Source: Jiella endophytica
GTDB taxonomy: Bacteria > Pseudomonadota > Alphaproteobacteria > Rhizobiales > Rhizobiaceae
NCBI RefSeq assembly: GCF_004519335.1
Contig: NZ_SOZD01000003.1
Coordinates: forward strand, 496,001-560,000
Reading direction: 5' to 3'
Length of the DNA: 64,000 nucleotides
Of the stretch, positions 24,211 to 31,945 are shown piece after piece; positions within the stretch are counted from its first letter, which is position 1; every line of letters starts with the position of its first letter. The notes below the pieces were generated by a model. The model saw only the letters and a program-made list of their open reading frames with translations, did no database searches and had not been told where the DNA came from. A program made the position numbers and the translations under genes.

Positions 24211-24591
24211 TCACGCGGCGGCGACTACCTCGATCTCGACCACGAATTCTTCCCTGGCAAAGCCTGTGACGATCATCAGCGTCGAGGCCGGATAGGGCGC
24301 CGGAAACAGCCGGTCGCGCACCGCCATGTATGGCTTCAGATGCTCGCGCCCGGTCACATAGGCGTTGATCCGCACGACGTTTGCGAGCGTCATGCCGGCA
24401 TCGGCGAGGATCGCCGCGACATTGGCGAAACAGCGCTCCGCCTGAGCGCCGCAGCCTTCGGGGATCGTGCCGTCGGCATCGATGCCGAGCTGGCCGGAGA
24501 GAAAGACGGTTCGCGCCCCGGGCGGCACTTCGATGCCGTGGGAATAGGCCGCAAACGGCGGATGGATGGTCTCGGCGCGAAGGGTCTTCAT
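24211..24591 (-). CDS. RidA family (YjgF/YER057c/UK114) protein
   Basis: A 126-residue protein with the family layout: PFAAYSHGIEVPPGARTVFLSGQLG, RCFANVAAILADAGMTLANVVRINAYVT, and an Arg (RD...) followed by PAPYPASTLMIVTGF. RidA deaminates reactive enamine/imine intermediates. Pathway-specific relatives such as RutC act on aminoacrylate-type products of pyrimidine ring opening. The usual Arg at position about 105 is not in its standard context here: TLMIVTGFAREEFVVEIEVVAA carries Thr-Gly-Phe-Ala before the Arg. It may therefore be a non-archetypal subgroup. It starts the creatininase operon with a 33-base gap. Confidence 0.88.
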   Translation of the reverse strand: MKTLRAETIHPPFAAYSHGIEVPPGARTVFLSGQLGIDADGTIPEGCGAQAERCFANVAAILADAGMTLANVVRINAYVTGREHLKPYMAVRDRLFPAPYPASTLMIVTGFAREEFVVEIEVVAAA

Positions 24592-24670
24592 CCCGCTCTC
24601 CCGGATTGGCTCGACCGAGCCTTAGCCGCTGTGATCACGGAAATAAATGTTGCCGCCGCAATTAAATGCC

Positions 24671-24705
24671 TTGCAACTGGGCGTGCCTCAAAAATAGACT
24701 TTTTG
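24671..24705 (+). promoter_or_regulatory. candidate promoter with inverted repeat for the second NMT1-type operon
   Basis: TTGCAA (24671-24676), an 18-base spacer and TAGACT (24695-24700) resemble a sigma-70 promoter pointing to the binding-protein gene 80 bases on. An inverted repeat CAAAAA-TAGAC-TTTTTG (24689-24705) overlaps the -10 element and could bind a regulator. No riboswitch aptamer is present in this leader. Confidence 0.35.
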
Positions 24706-24780
24706 CGGATGCGAGATCGTTCCCACCCCTCGTCGAAACGCGCGCCGACGCGTCGCCGACCTCTGCGAAGGATTGACGAC

Positions 24781-25803
24781 ATGATGCCGACTTCCCCTAC
24801 CCTGACGGCGATCGCCTTCGCCCTGCTTCTCGGCTCCGCCGGGGCTGCCATGGCCGATGACAGCGAGCCGGTCGCCGTCTCCTTCGGCACCAACTGGCTC
24901 GCCCAGGCCGAGCACGGAGGCTACTACCAGGCGCTCGCCGACGGCACCTACAAGAAATACGGGCTCGACGTGACGATCCGCCAGGGCGGCCCGCAGGCGG
25001 CCAACCGCAACCTCCTGATCGCCGGGCAGATCGACTTCTACATGGGCGGCACCCTCGGCTCCTTCGACGCGGTCAAGCAGGGCGTTCCGCTGATCACCGT
25101 CGCGGCGATCTTCCAGAAGGATCCGCAGATGCTGATGGCCCATCCGGACCAGGGCATCGACGATTTCGCCGACCTCGCCAAGCTGCCGACGATCTTCATG
25201 GGGAAGGAGGGCTTCATCACCTACTTTTCCTGGATGAAGGCGAATTACGAGGGCTTCTCCGACGCCCAGTTCAAGCCGTACCAGTTCAATCCCGCCCCCT
25301 TCATCGCCGACCCGAAGTCGGCCCAGCAGGGCTACATCACCTCCGAACCCTACGAGGTCGAGAAACAGGCCGGCTGGGCGCCGAAGACCTTCCTCCTCGC
25401 CGACCAGGGCTTCGATCCCTATTCGACGACGATCGAGACCCAGCGCTCGATGGTCGAGGAGAAGCCCGAGGTGGTCCAGAAGTTCGTCGATGCCACGATC
25501 ATCGGCTGGTACAACTATCTGAACGGCGACAATTCGGCCGCCAACGAATTGATCAAGAAAGACAATCCGGAAATGACCGACGAGCAGCTCGCCTTCTCGC
25601 TGGCGAAGATGAAGGAGACCGGCATCGTCGTCTCCGGCGCCGCCGAGGAGAAGGGCATCGGCTGCATGACCGACGAGCGCTACAAGGACTTCTTCGACAA
25701 GATGGTGGCGATCGACGTGGTCGACGCCTCGCTCGACTACAAGAGCGCCTACACCCTCGACTTCGTCTGCAAGGGCGTCGGCATGAAGGCCGCCGGCAAA
25801 TGA
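24781..25803 (+). CDS. ABC transporter substrate-binding protein, NMT1/THI5-like (second system, copy 1)
   Basis: A 340-residue periplasmic protein from ATG at 24781 (GAAGGA upstream; an ATG at 24784 is equally possible). The signal peptide is about MMPTSPTLTAIAFALLLGSA plus GAAMA. The mature protein shows VSFGTNWLAQAEHGGYYQAL, GLDVTIRQGGPQ, KDPQMLMAHPDQG and DPKSAQQGYITSEPY. It is clearly paralogous to the protein encoded at 30954 (NWLAETEHCGFYQA, KDPQTLVAHPGQG, DPKAVQQGYITEDAY). The WLA-x-x-EH-x-G-x-YQA motif is typical of the pyrimidine/thiamin-precursor-like group. It leads an eight-gene operon. Confidence 0.9.
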   Translation: MMPTSPTLTAIAFALLLGSAGAAMADDSEPVAVSFGTNWLAQAEHGGYYQALADGTYKKYGLDVTIRQGGPQAANRNLLIAGQIDFYMGGTLGSFDAVKQGVPLITVAAIFQKDPQMLMAHPDQGIDDFADLAKLPTIFMGKEGFITYFSWMKANYEGFSDAQFKPYQFNPAPFIADPKSAQQGYITSEPYEVEKQAGWAPKTFLLADQGFDPYSTTIETQRSMVEEKPEVVQKFVDATIIGWYNYLNGDNSAANELIKKDNPEMTDEQLAFSLAKMKETGIVVSGAAEEKGIGCMTDERYKDFFDKMVAIDVVDASLDYKSAYTLDFVCKGVGMKAAGK

Positions 25804-25849
25804 CGCCGGCGCTTGCTCGCCCCGCCCGCTGAACCAACCGGAACCCGCC

Positions 25850-26677
25850 ATGTCCAGCGCCGCCGTCGCCGAAAGGCCGGCCGCCAGCACGCGCCAACGG
25901 CCCGTGGTCTCGGCCCGCAACGTCTCCAAGCGCTTCTCCAACGGAACGCTGGCCCTGTCGGACATGACGCTCGACATCATGCCGGGGGAGTTCGTCAGCC
26001 TGCTCGGCCCGTCGGGCTGCGGCAAGTCGACGGCGCTGCGCATCATTGCCAGCCTCGGCGAGGCGACCACCGGCACGATCGACTGGCCGACCTCGCGGAT
26101 CGACAGCCGCGGCAAGCCGGCCTCCAGCATCGGCTTCGTCTTCCAGGAGCCGACGCTGATGCCCTGGCGCACGGTGTTTGGCAATGTCTACCTGCCGCTC
26201 CGGCTGAAGGGCCAGTCGAAGTCTGCCTCCCGCGAGCGCATCATGGCGGCACTGGAAACCGTCGGGCTCGGGGACTTCGCCAAAGCCTATCCGCGCGAAC
26301 TCTCGGGCGGCATGAAGATGCGCGTCTCGATCGCCCGCGCCCTCGTCACCGAACCTGCCATCCTGTTGATGGACGAGCCCTTCGGCGCCCTCGACGAGAT
26401 CACCCGCCAGAAGCTCAATGACGACGTCCTGAGGCTCTGGCACGAGGCCGGCCTCACCGTCGTCTTCGTCACCCATTCCGTCTACGAGGCCGCCTATCTG
26501 TCGAGCCGCATCATCGTCATGGGCTCGCGGCCGGGCCGCGTCGTCACCGACATGCCGATCGACAGTCCCTGGCCCCGCGACGAGGGCTTCCGCTCGAGCG
26601 AGGACTACGCGGCGCTGAGCCGCAAGGTGTCGGACGCCCTCCAGCATGCGATCCACCAGACGGGAGAAGCCGCATGA
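25850..26677 (+). CDS. ABC transporter ATP-binding protein, SsuB/TauB-like (second NMT1 system)
   Basis: A 275-residue ATPase with Walker A GPSGCGKST (about 52-60), VFQEPTLMPWRT, signature LSGGMKMRVSIARAL and Walker B ILLMDEPFGALDE; the switch His is in FVTHSVYEAAYLSSR. It is closely related in type to the ATPase at 19205 but is a separate gene. It couples to the permease through an ATGA overlap. As the only ATPase in an operon with two binding-protein genes, it probably serves both. Confidence 0.93.
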   Translation: MSSAAVAERPAASTRQRPVVSARNVSKRFSNGTLALSDMTLDIMPGEFVSLLGPSGCGKSTALRIIASLGEATTGTIDWPTSRIDSRGKPASSIGFVFQEPTLMPWRTVFGNVYLPLRLKGQSKSASRERIMAALETVGLGDFAKAYPRELSGGMKMRVSIARALVTEPAILLMDEPFGALDEITRQKLNDDVLRLWHEAGLTVVFVTHSVYEAAYLSSRIIVMGSRPGRVVTDMPIDSPWPRDEGFRSSEDYAALSRKVSDALQHAIHQTGEAA

Positions 26678-27561
26678 GCGATCTTCCCGCCACCAGCGCC
26701 GTCGCCGCTCCCGCTGAAGACGAAGCGAAGGAACTCGCCGTTCGCGGCAGGCAGGAGCCCCGCGAGATCAGCGCCAGGGCGGACCTGGTGCTGCGGATCG
26801 CCGTTCCGACCTTTGTCCTGCTTTTGACCGTTCTCGCCTGGCAGCTCTATGTCGTTTTCGCCGAGGTGCCGGCCTACATCCTGCCGAGCCCGGTCGCCGT
26901 CGCCACAGCGCTCTGGACCGACTGGGGCACGCTCTATCCGGCGCTGCTCGTCACCCTGAAGATCACCTTCACCGCGCTGATCCTGGCGCTCGCCGGCGGC
27001 GTCGCGCTCGCGGTGCTGCTGGTCCAGTCGCGCTGGATCGAGCTTGCCCTCTATCCCTATGCGGTGATCATGCAGGTGACGCCGATCGTCGCCATCGCGC
27101 CGCTGCTCCTCGTCTACGTCTCCTCGACCCAGACGGCGCTCTTGATCTGCGCCTTCATCGTCGCCTTCTTCCCGATCCTGTCGAACATGGTCCAGGGCCT
27201 GAAGAGCGTCGACCACAACCTCCTCAACCTCTTCGACCTGTACGGTGCTTCGCGGATGCAGACGCTGTGGCTTTTGAAGCTGCCGGCCGCGCTACCCTAT
27301 TTCATGGCGGGGCTGAAGATCGGCGGCGGTCTCGCGCTCATCGCCGCGGTGGTCGCCGAATTTGCCGCCGGCTCGGCGGGCGCCGGTTCCGGCCTCGCCT
27401 TCCGCCTGCTCGAATCCCAGTACCGCCTCAACATCCCGCGCCTCTTCGCCGCGCTGATCCTGTTGTCGGTGACCGGCGTCGCGATCTTCGGCCTGACCTC
27501 GCTGATCTCCTGGCTTTCGCTCCGCCGCTGGCACGAGAGCGCGCTGAAACGGGAGAACTGA
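26674..27561 (+). CDS. ABC transporter permease, SsuC/ThiX-like (second NMT1 system)
   Basis: A 295-residue permease. About 45 charged N-terminal residues precede helices near 47-68, 105-128, 135-160, 165-185, 225-248 and 262-285. The EAA-type loop reads LNLFDLYGASRMQTLWLLKLPAALPYF in overlapping parts near 195-220, as in SsuC-type permeases. It lies between its ATPase and a cytosine-deaminase-like gene with only 3 bases to the latter. By family it forms a homodimeric channel for a small planar or anionic ligand. Confidence 0.92.
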   Translation: MSDLPATSAVAAPAEDEAKELAVRGRQEPREISARADLVLRIAVPTFVLLLTVLAWQLYVVFAEVPAYILPSPVAVATALWTDWGTLYPALLVTLKITFTALILALAGGVALAVLLVQSRWIELALYPYAVIMQVTPIVAIAPLLLVYVSSTQTALLICAFIVAFFPILSNMVQGLKSVDHNLLNLFDLYGASRMQTLWLLKLPAALPYFMAGLKIGGGLALIAAVVAEFAAGSAGAGSGLAFRLLESQYRLNIPRLFAALILLSVTGVAIFGLTSLISWLSLRRWHESALKREN

Positions 27562-27564
27562 GCC

Positions 27565-28893
27565 ATGAGCATCATCGAGGAAGCAGCGGGGGGCGAACGC
27601 CGGCTGCGGAGTGCCACCCTGCCGCAGGCTTTGACGCCGGCAGGCGGCACCGGCCTCAACCTGGTCGACATCGACATTTCGGACGGGCGCATCGCCGCGA
27701 TCGCCCCGGCCGGCACCCTCCCCGAGCGGCCGGGCGCTGCCCTCCACGATTGCGACGGCGGCCTCGTCTTTCCCGCCTTCATCGACCTCCACACCCATCT
27801 CGACAAGGGTCATATCTGGCCGCGCAAACCCAATCCCGACGGCAGCTTCATGAGCGCCCTCAACGCAGTGATGGCCGACCGCGAGGCAAGCTGGAGCGCT
27901 GCCGACGTCGAGCGGCGGATGGATTTCGCCTTGCGCTGCGCCTATGCCCACGGCACGGCGGCGATCCGCACCCACATCGATTCCGCCCCGCCCCAGCACG
28001 AGATCTCCTGGCCGGTCCTTGGAGCGATGCGCGAGCGCTGGGCCGGCCGGATCGAGTTGCAGGGCGTCGCCCTCCTCGGCCCCGACCACCTTCTCGACCC
28101 GGGCCTGCTCGAGCGGGTCGCTTCGACCGCCAGGGCCGCCGGCGGCAGGCTCGGCGGCGCGATCTCGGTCTTCGACAGGGCCAGGGAAGCGATCGCAGCG
28201 GCGGTCGAGGCCGCCGGGCGCCACGGGCTCGATCTCGACCTTCATATCGACGAGAGCGAGGAGACCGCCTCGCGCTCGCTGGCGATCCTCGCCGAGACCG
28301 TCATTGAGACCGGCTTCTCCGGCAAGGTGGTCGCCGGGCACTGCTGCTCGCTCGCCGTCCACGACGAGACCTTCGCGAGGGAAACCATCGAGCGTGTCGC
28401 CGAGGCCGGCATCGCCATCGTCTCGCTGCCGATGTGCAACCTCTACCTCCAGGACCGGCACGGCGAGAACGGCCCGCGCACGCCGCGCTGGCGGGGCGTC
28501 ACCCTCGTCAACGAGCTGCGCGCGGCCGGCGTCGCGGTCAGCCTCGCCTCGGACAACACCCGCGATCCGTTCTACGCCTATGGCGACCTCGACGGGCTCG
28601 AGGTGCTGCGGGAAGCGGCGCGGATCGCCCATCTCGACCATCCCGCCGACGAGGCGTTCTCCTGGGCCCGGGCGGTGACGTCGACGCCCTCTGAGGTCGG
28701 CGAGTTTTCCTGGCGCGGCGAGATCGCCGTCGGCGCGCCGGCGGACTGCATCCTCTTTCGCGCCCGCAGCTGGACCGAGCTGATGGCGCGGCCGCAATCC
28801 GACCGCATCGTGCTGCGCGCCGGCCGGCCGATCGACCGGACCCTCCCCGACTATCGCGAGCTCGACAACCTGATGGGCGCGCCCCAGCCATGA
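27565..28893 (+). CDS. cytosine deaminase-like amidohydrolase (CodA/AtzC group)
   Basis: A 442-residue amidohydrolase. Metal ligands: His pair in FIDLHTHLDKGHIW (about 72-85), His in LHIDESEE (about 228-235), His in VVAGHCCSLA (about 255-264), and Asp in ASDNTRDPFYAYGDLDG (about 330-346). The SDN-x-RDPF motif is diagnostic for the cytosine deaminase / N-isopropylammelide hydrolase group. It removes an amino or alkylamino group from a pyrimidine- or triazine-like ring in relatives. The start is 3 bases after the permease stop and the end overlaps the FAD enzyme gene (ATGA). It should act on the imported ring compound or a breakdown product. Confidence 0.9.
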   Translation: MSIIEEAAGGERRLRSATLPQALTPAGGTGLNLVDIDISDGRIAAIAPAGTLPERPGAALHDCDGGLVFPAFIDLHTHLDKGHIWPRKPNPDGSFMSALNAVMADREASWSAADVERRMDFALRCAYAHGTAAIRTHIDSAPPQHEISWPVLGAMRERWAGRIELQGVALLGPDHLLDPGLLERVASTARAAGGRLGGAISVFDRAREAIAAAVEAAGRHGLDLDLHIDESEETASRSLAILAETVIETGFSGKVVAGHCCSLAVHDETFARETIERVAEAGIAIVSLPMCNLYLQDRHGENGPRTPRWRGVTLVNELRAAGVAVSLASDNTRDPFYAYGDLDGLEVLREAARIAHLDHPADEAFSWARAVTSTPSEVGEFSWRGEIAVGAPADCILFRARSWTELMARPQSDRIVLRAGRPIDRTLPDYRELDNLMGAPQP

Positions 28894-30308
28894 CGAGGAC
28901 AGCCCCCTTGGACATCGACGCCTTCCGCCGTGATCTCGGCGACATTCCGGTCGAGGACAATCCCAAGCTCGTCCTGCAGAAGAGCCGGGACTTCTACTGG
29001 TATTCGCCGGTCCTGAAGCGCCAGCTCGATCATGTGACCGCCGACCTCGTGGTCACTCCGCGGACCATCGACGACGTGGTGACGACCCTCGCCAGCGCCC
29101 ATCGCCACGGCGTGCCGGTGACGCCGCGCGGTGCCGGGACCGGCAATTACGGCCAGGCGATGCCGCTCTCCGGCGGCGCCGTCCTCAACCTCGCCGGTCT
29201 GACCAAAGTCGTCGCGTCGAGCCCGATGACGGTGCGCGCCGAGGCCGGCGCCATCCTTGCCAGGATCGACGAGGAGACACGGGCGGCCCATGGCGCCGAG
29301 ATGCGCTTCCACCCCTCGACCTATCGCACCGCGACGATCGGCGGCTTCGTCGCCGGCGGCTCGGGCGGCGTCGGATCGATCCGCTGGGGCGGCCTTCGCA
29401 ACTTCGGCAACATCATCTCGCTGAAGGTGGTGACCTGCGAGGCGAGCCCGCGCATCCTCGACATCGAGGGCACCGACATTCTGAAGGTCGCCCACGCCTA
29501 CGGCACCAACGGCATCATCGTCGAGGCGGAAGTGCCGCTGACGGCCGGCTACGACTGGGTCGACGTCCTTGCCGGCTTCGACACGATCGAAGACGCCGTG
29601 CGCTTTGCCCGCAACGTCGCCCTGCAGGACGGGATGCTGCTGAAGGAGATCGCGCCGATCGCGGCGCCCGTTCCCCACGACTATTTCGTCCGGCACCAGA
29701 AGTTCATCCGCAAGGATCAGTCGGTCGTCGTGATGATGGCCGCGCCGCAGGCGATGGCCGCGCTGTCGATCTTCCTCGCCCACGAGAAGGGCGAGATGCT
29801 CTACCGTTCTGACGCGGCGAGCGAAGAGGACTTGAAGCGCCTGCCGCCGGCCTACGAGCTCGCCTGGAACCACACGACGCTGCGCGGCCTCAAGGTCGAT
29901 CCGTCGATCACCTATCTGCAGACGCAATATCCCGATCTGGAGACTCTCAAGAAGATCATCGCGCTCCTCGGCGACGAGATGCCGATGCACAACGAGATGA
30001 TCCGCTTCGACGGGCGGGTGGTCTTTTCCGGCCTGCCGATCGTGCGCTTCTCCACCGAGGAGCGGCTGGAGGAGATCATCCGGATCCACGAGGACAATGG
30101 CTGTCTCGTCTTCAATCCGCACCGCTACACGCTGGAGGAAGGCGGCATGAAGCGCTCCGATCCCGGCCAGCTCGCCTTCAAGCGCGAGGCCGATCCGAAG
30201 GGCATCCTCAACCCCGGCAAGATGATCGCCTGGGAGAATCCCGACTTCGACTTCGCCTCCGGCAAGGCCTGGCTGTTCTCCGGCCTGCAGAGCGCGGGGG
30301 CGGACTGA
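28890..30308 (+). CDS. FAD-binding (PCMH-type) oxidoreductase, GlcD-like
   Basis: A 472-residue flavoenzyme. The PCMH FAD domain is at about 45-225: DLVVTPRTIDDVVTTLASA, VTPRGAGTGNYGQAMPLSGG, and the second FAD segment GGFVAGGSGGVGSIRWGG. The C-terminal substrate domain ends with LAFKREADPKGILNPGKMIAW, the usual GlcD/VAO end. The residue after the PP-loop is Asn-Tyr rather than the Gly-His that bears covalent FAD in oxidases, so FAD is probably bound non-covalently. It overlaps the deaminase gene. It may dehydrogenate an intermediate of the same ring compound, passing electrons to a partner such as the flavodoxin-like protein that follows. Confidence 0.9.
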   Translation: MTRTAPLDIDAFRRDLGDIPVEDNPKLVLQKSRDFYWYSPVLKRQLDHVTADLVVTPRTIDDVVTTLASAHRHGVPVTPRGAGTGNYGQAMPLSGGAVLNLAGLTKVVASSPMTVRAEAGAILARIDEETRAAHGAEMRFHPSTYRTATIGGFVAGGSGGVGSIRWGGLRNFGNIISLKVVTCEASPRILDIEGTDILKVAHAYGTNGIIVEAEVPLTAGYDWVDVLAGFDTIEDAVRFARNVALQDGMLLKEIAPIAAPVPHDYFVRHQKFIRKDQSVVVMMAAPQAMAALSIFLAHEKGEMLYRSDAASEEDLKRLPPAYELAWNHTTLRGLKVDPSITYLQTQYPDLETLKKIIALLGDEMPMHNEMIRFDGRVVFSGLPIVRFSTEERLEEIIRIHEDNGCLVFNPHRYTLEEGGMKRSDPGQLAFKREADPKGILNPGKMIAWENPDFDFASGKAWLFSGLQSAGAD

Positions 30309-30312
30309 GCCG

Positions 30313-30897
30313 ATGCGCGTTCTCGTGGTCCACGCCCATCCGGTCGAGACGAGCTACAGCGCGGCGCTCAACACCATCGTTCTCGACGAACTGGCGAAGG
30401 CCGGGCATGCGGTCGATCACCTCAGCCTCTATGGCGAGGGCTTCGATGCCGTCCTCTCCCGCGAGGAGCGGCTCGCCTATCACGATGTCCCGGACAACCT
30501 GACCGACGCCATCCGCCCTTACGTCGAGAGGGTCAAGGCGGCGGACGCCCTGGTCTTCGTTTATCCGGTGTGGAACTTCGGCCTGCCGGCGATCCTGAAG
30601 GGCTTTTTCGACCGGGTCTTCGTGCCAGGCGTCGCCTTCGAGATGCGCGGCGGCCAGCTGGTACGGGTGCTGCCGCCGAAGAAGAAGATCGCCGTCGTCA
30701 CCACCTATGGCGGCGACCGGCTGCGGGCGCTTCTGATGGGCGATCCGCCCCGCAAGGTCGCCTGCCGGGTGTTTTGGACGGTGTTCCGCCCGCGCCGCCC
30801 CGTCCAGTATCTCGCTCTCTACGACATGAACAACAACGGCCCCGGAAAGCTCGACGCCTTCAAGGCGCGGGTCGCCCGGGCGATGGCGCGGTTCTGA
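30313..30897 (+). CDS. NAD(P)H dehydrogenase (quinone), flavodoxin-like fold
   Basis: A 194-residue protein of the NQO1/MdaB group. The FMN/FAD phosphate loop is at the N-terminus (VVHAHPVETSYSAAL, 5-19). The conserved ADALVFVYPVWNFGLPAILK (about 77-96) and FFDRVFVPGVAF (about 98-109) follow. Such enzymes reduce quinones or related acceptors with NAD(P)H by two electrons. It starts 4 bases after the FAD enzyme gene, so the two are cotranscribed. It might recycle an electron acceptor or reduce an unsaturated ring intermediate; no substrate is evident. Confidence 0.9.
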   Translation: MRVLVVHAHPVETSYSAALNTIVLDELAKAGHAVDHLSLYGEGFDAVLSREERLAYHDVPDNLTDAIRPYVERVKAADALVFVYPVWNFGLPAILKGFFDRVFVPGVAFEMRGGQLVRVLPPKKKIAVVTTYGGDRLRALLMGDPPRKVACRVFWTVFRPRRPVQYLALYDMNNNGPGKLDAFKARVARAMARF

Positions 30898-30953
30898 GCC
30901 GCGCCGGCGGGATGCGCCGAAAATATCCAAGCCTTAGTTGAAGGACCCTTCAC

Positions 30954-31934
30954 ATGCGAAACCCGAGACGACTGCCGGCCCTCATCCTCGCCGCGGCCAG
31001 CGCCGCCTTTGCCACTGCCCCGGCCGCCCGGGCCGCCGAGGCGATCACCTTCGGCCTCAACTGGCTCGCCGAGACCGAGCATTGCGGCTTCTACCAGGCG
31101 AAGGCCGCCGGGCTCTATGATGAAGCCGGTCTCGACGTGACGCTGGTGCCGGGCGGGCCGGACGCCAATGTCCCGCTGCTGGTCGCCTCCGGCAAGTACC
31201 AGCTCGGCATGGGGTCGAGCTTCACGACGCTGAACCTCCTCGCCCAGGACATTCCGGCAAAGACCGTCGCGGCCTTCCTGAAGAAGGACCCGCAGACGCT
31301 GGTTGCCCATCCCGGCCAGGGCGTCGAGACGCTGGAGGACCTGAAGGGCAGGACGATCATGATCGCCAAGTTCTCCCAGCAGGAGTTCTGGCAGTTTCTG
31401 AAGACCAGATACGGCTTTTCCGACGAGCAGCTGAAACCCTACACCTATTCCGCGGCGCCCTTCCTCGCCGACCCGAAGGCGGTTCAGCAGGGCTACATCA
31501 CCGAGGACGCCTATCTCCTCGGCAAGGAGATGCCCGAGCCGCCGGTCTCGCTGCTGCTTGCCGACTACGGCTACCAGAACTACGCCTCGACGGTGTTTGG
31601 CCGCAGCGACTGGATCGACGCGCACAAGGATGCCGTCAGGGCTTTCGTCGAGGCGACGGCGAAGGGCTACCAGGCCTGCCTCGACGGCAAGGCGAGCGCC
31701 GGCGAGGAGGCGATCCTGACCGCCAATCCCGACCACACCAAGGGCCTCTACGACTTCAAGCTGAAGCAGATGAAGGAGCGCAACATGGTGACCGGCGAGG
31801 ACGGCGGGCCGATCGGCCAGATGACCGACGAGCGATGGAAGGACTTCTTCGACACGATGGTCGCGTCGGGCGTCTACGCGAAAGACCTCGACTACAAGGC
31901 CGCCTACGACCTGTCCTTCGTCGACGGCGAATAA
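30954..31934 (+). CDS. ABC transporter substrate-binding protein, NMT1/THI5-like (second system, copy 2)
   Basis: A 326-residue periplasmic protein with signal peptide MRNPRRLPALILAAASAAFA plus TAPAARA. The mature start AEAITFGLNWLAETEHCGFYQA, the GLDVTLVPGGPDAN stretch and DPKAVQQGYITEDAYLLG match the paralogue at 24781. It lies downstream of the catabolic genes with no ATPase or permease of its own, so it probably feeds the transporter at 25850-27561. Ligand-lining positions differ (HCGFY versus HGGYY; SSFTT versus GTLGS). This suggests a related but different ligand, such as the substrate versus a derivative. Confidence 0.9.
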   Translation: MRNPRRLPALILAAASAAFATAPAARAAEAITFGLNWLAETEHCGFYQAKAAGLYDEAGLDVTLVPGGPDANVPLLVASGKYQLGMGSSFTTLNLLAQDIPAKTVAAFLKKDPQTLVAHPGQGVETLEDLKGRTIMIAKFSQQEFWQFLKTRYGFSDEQLKPYTYSAAPFLADPKAVQQGYITEDAYLLGKEMPEPPVSLLLADYGYQNYASTVFGRSDWIDAHKDAVRAFVEATAKGYQACLDGKASAGEEAILTANPDHTKGLYDFKLKQMKERNMVTGEDGGPIGQMTDERWKDFFDTMVASGVYAKDLDYKAAYDLSFVDGE

Positions 31935-31945
31935 GGAGATCTGCC

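Noticed and set aside
24601-24780. A third riboswitch ahead of the second NMT1-type operon
   Set aside because: Neither the TAGAAGC nor the ATTGCTC block occurs in this leader; only an AT-rich inverted repeat is seen.
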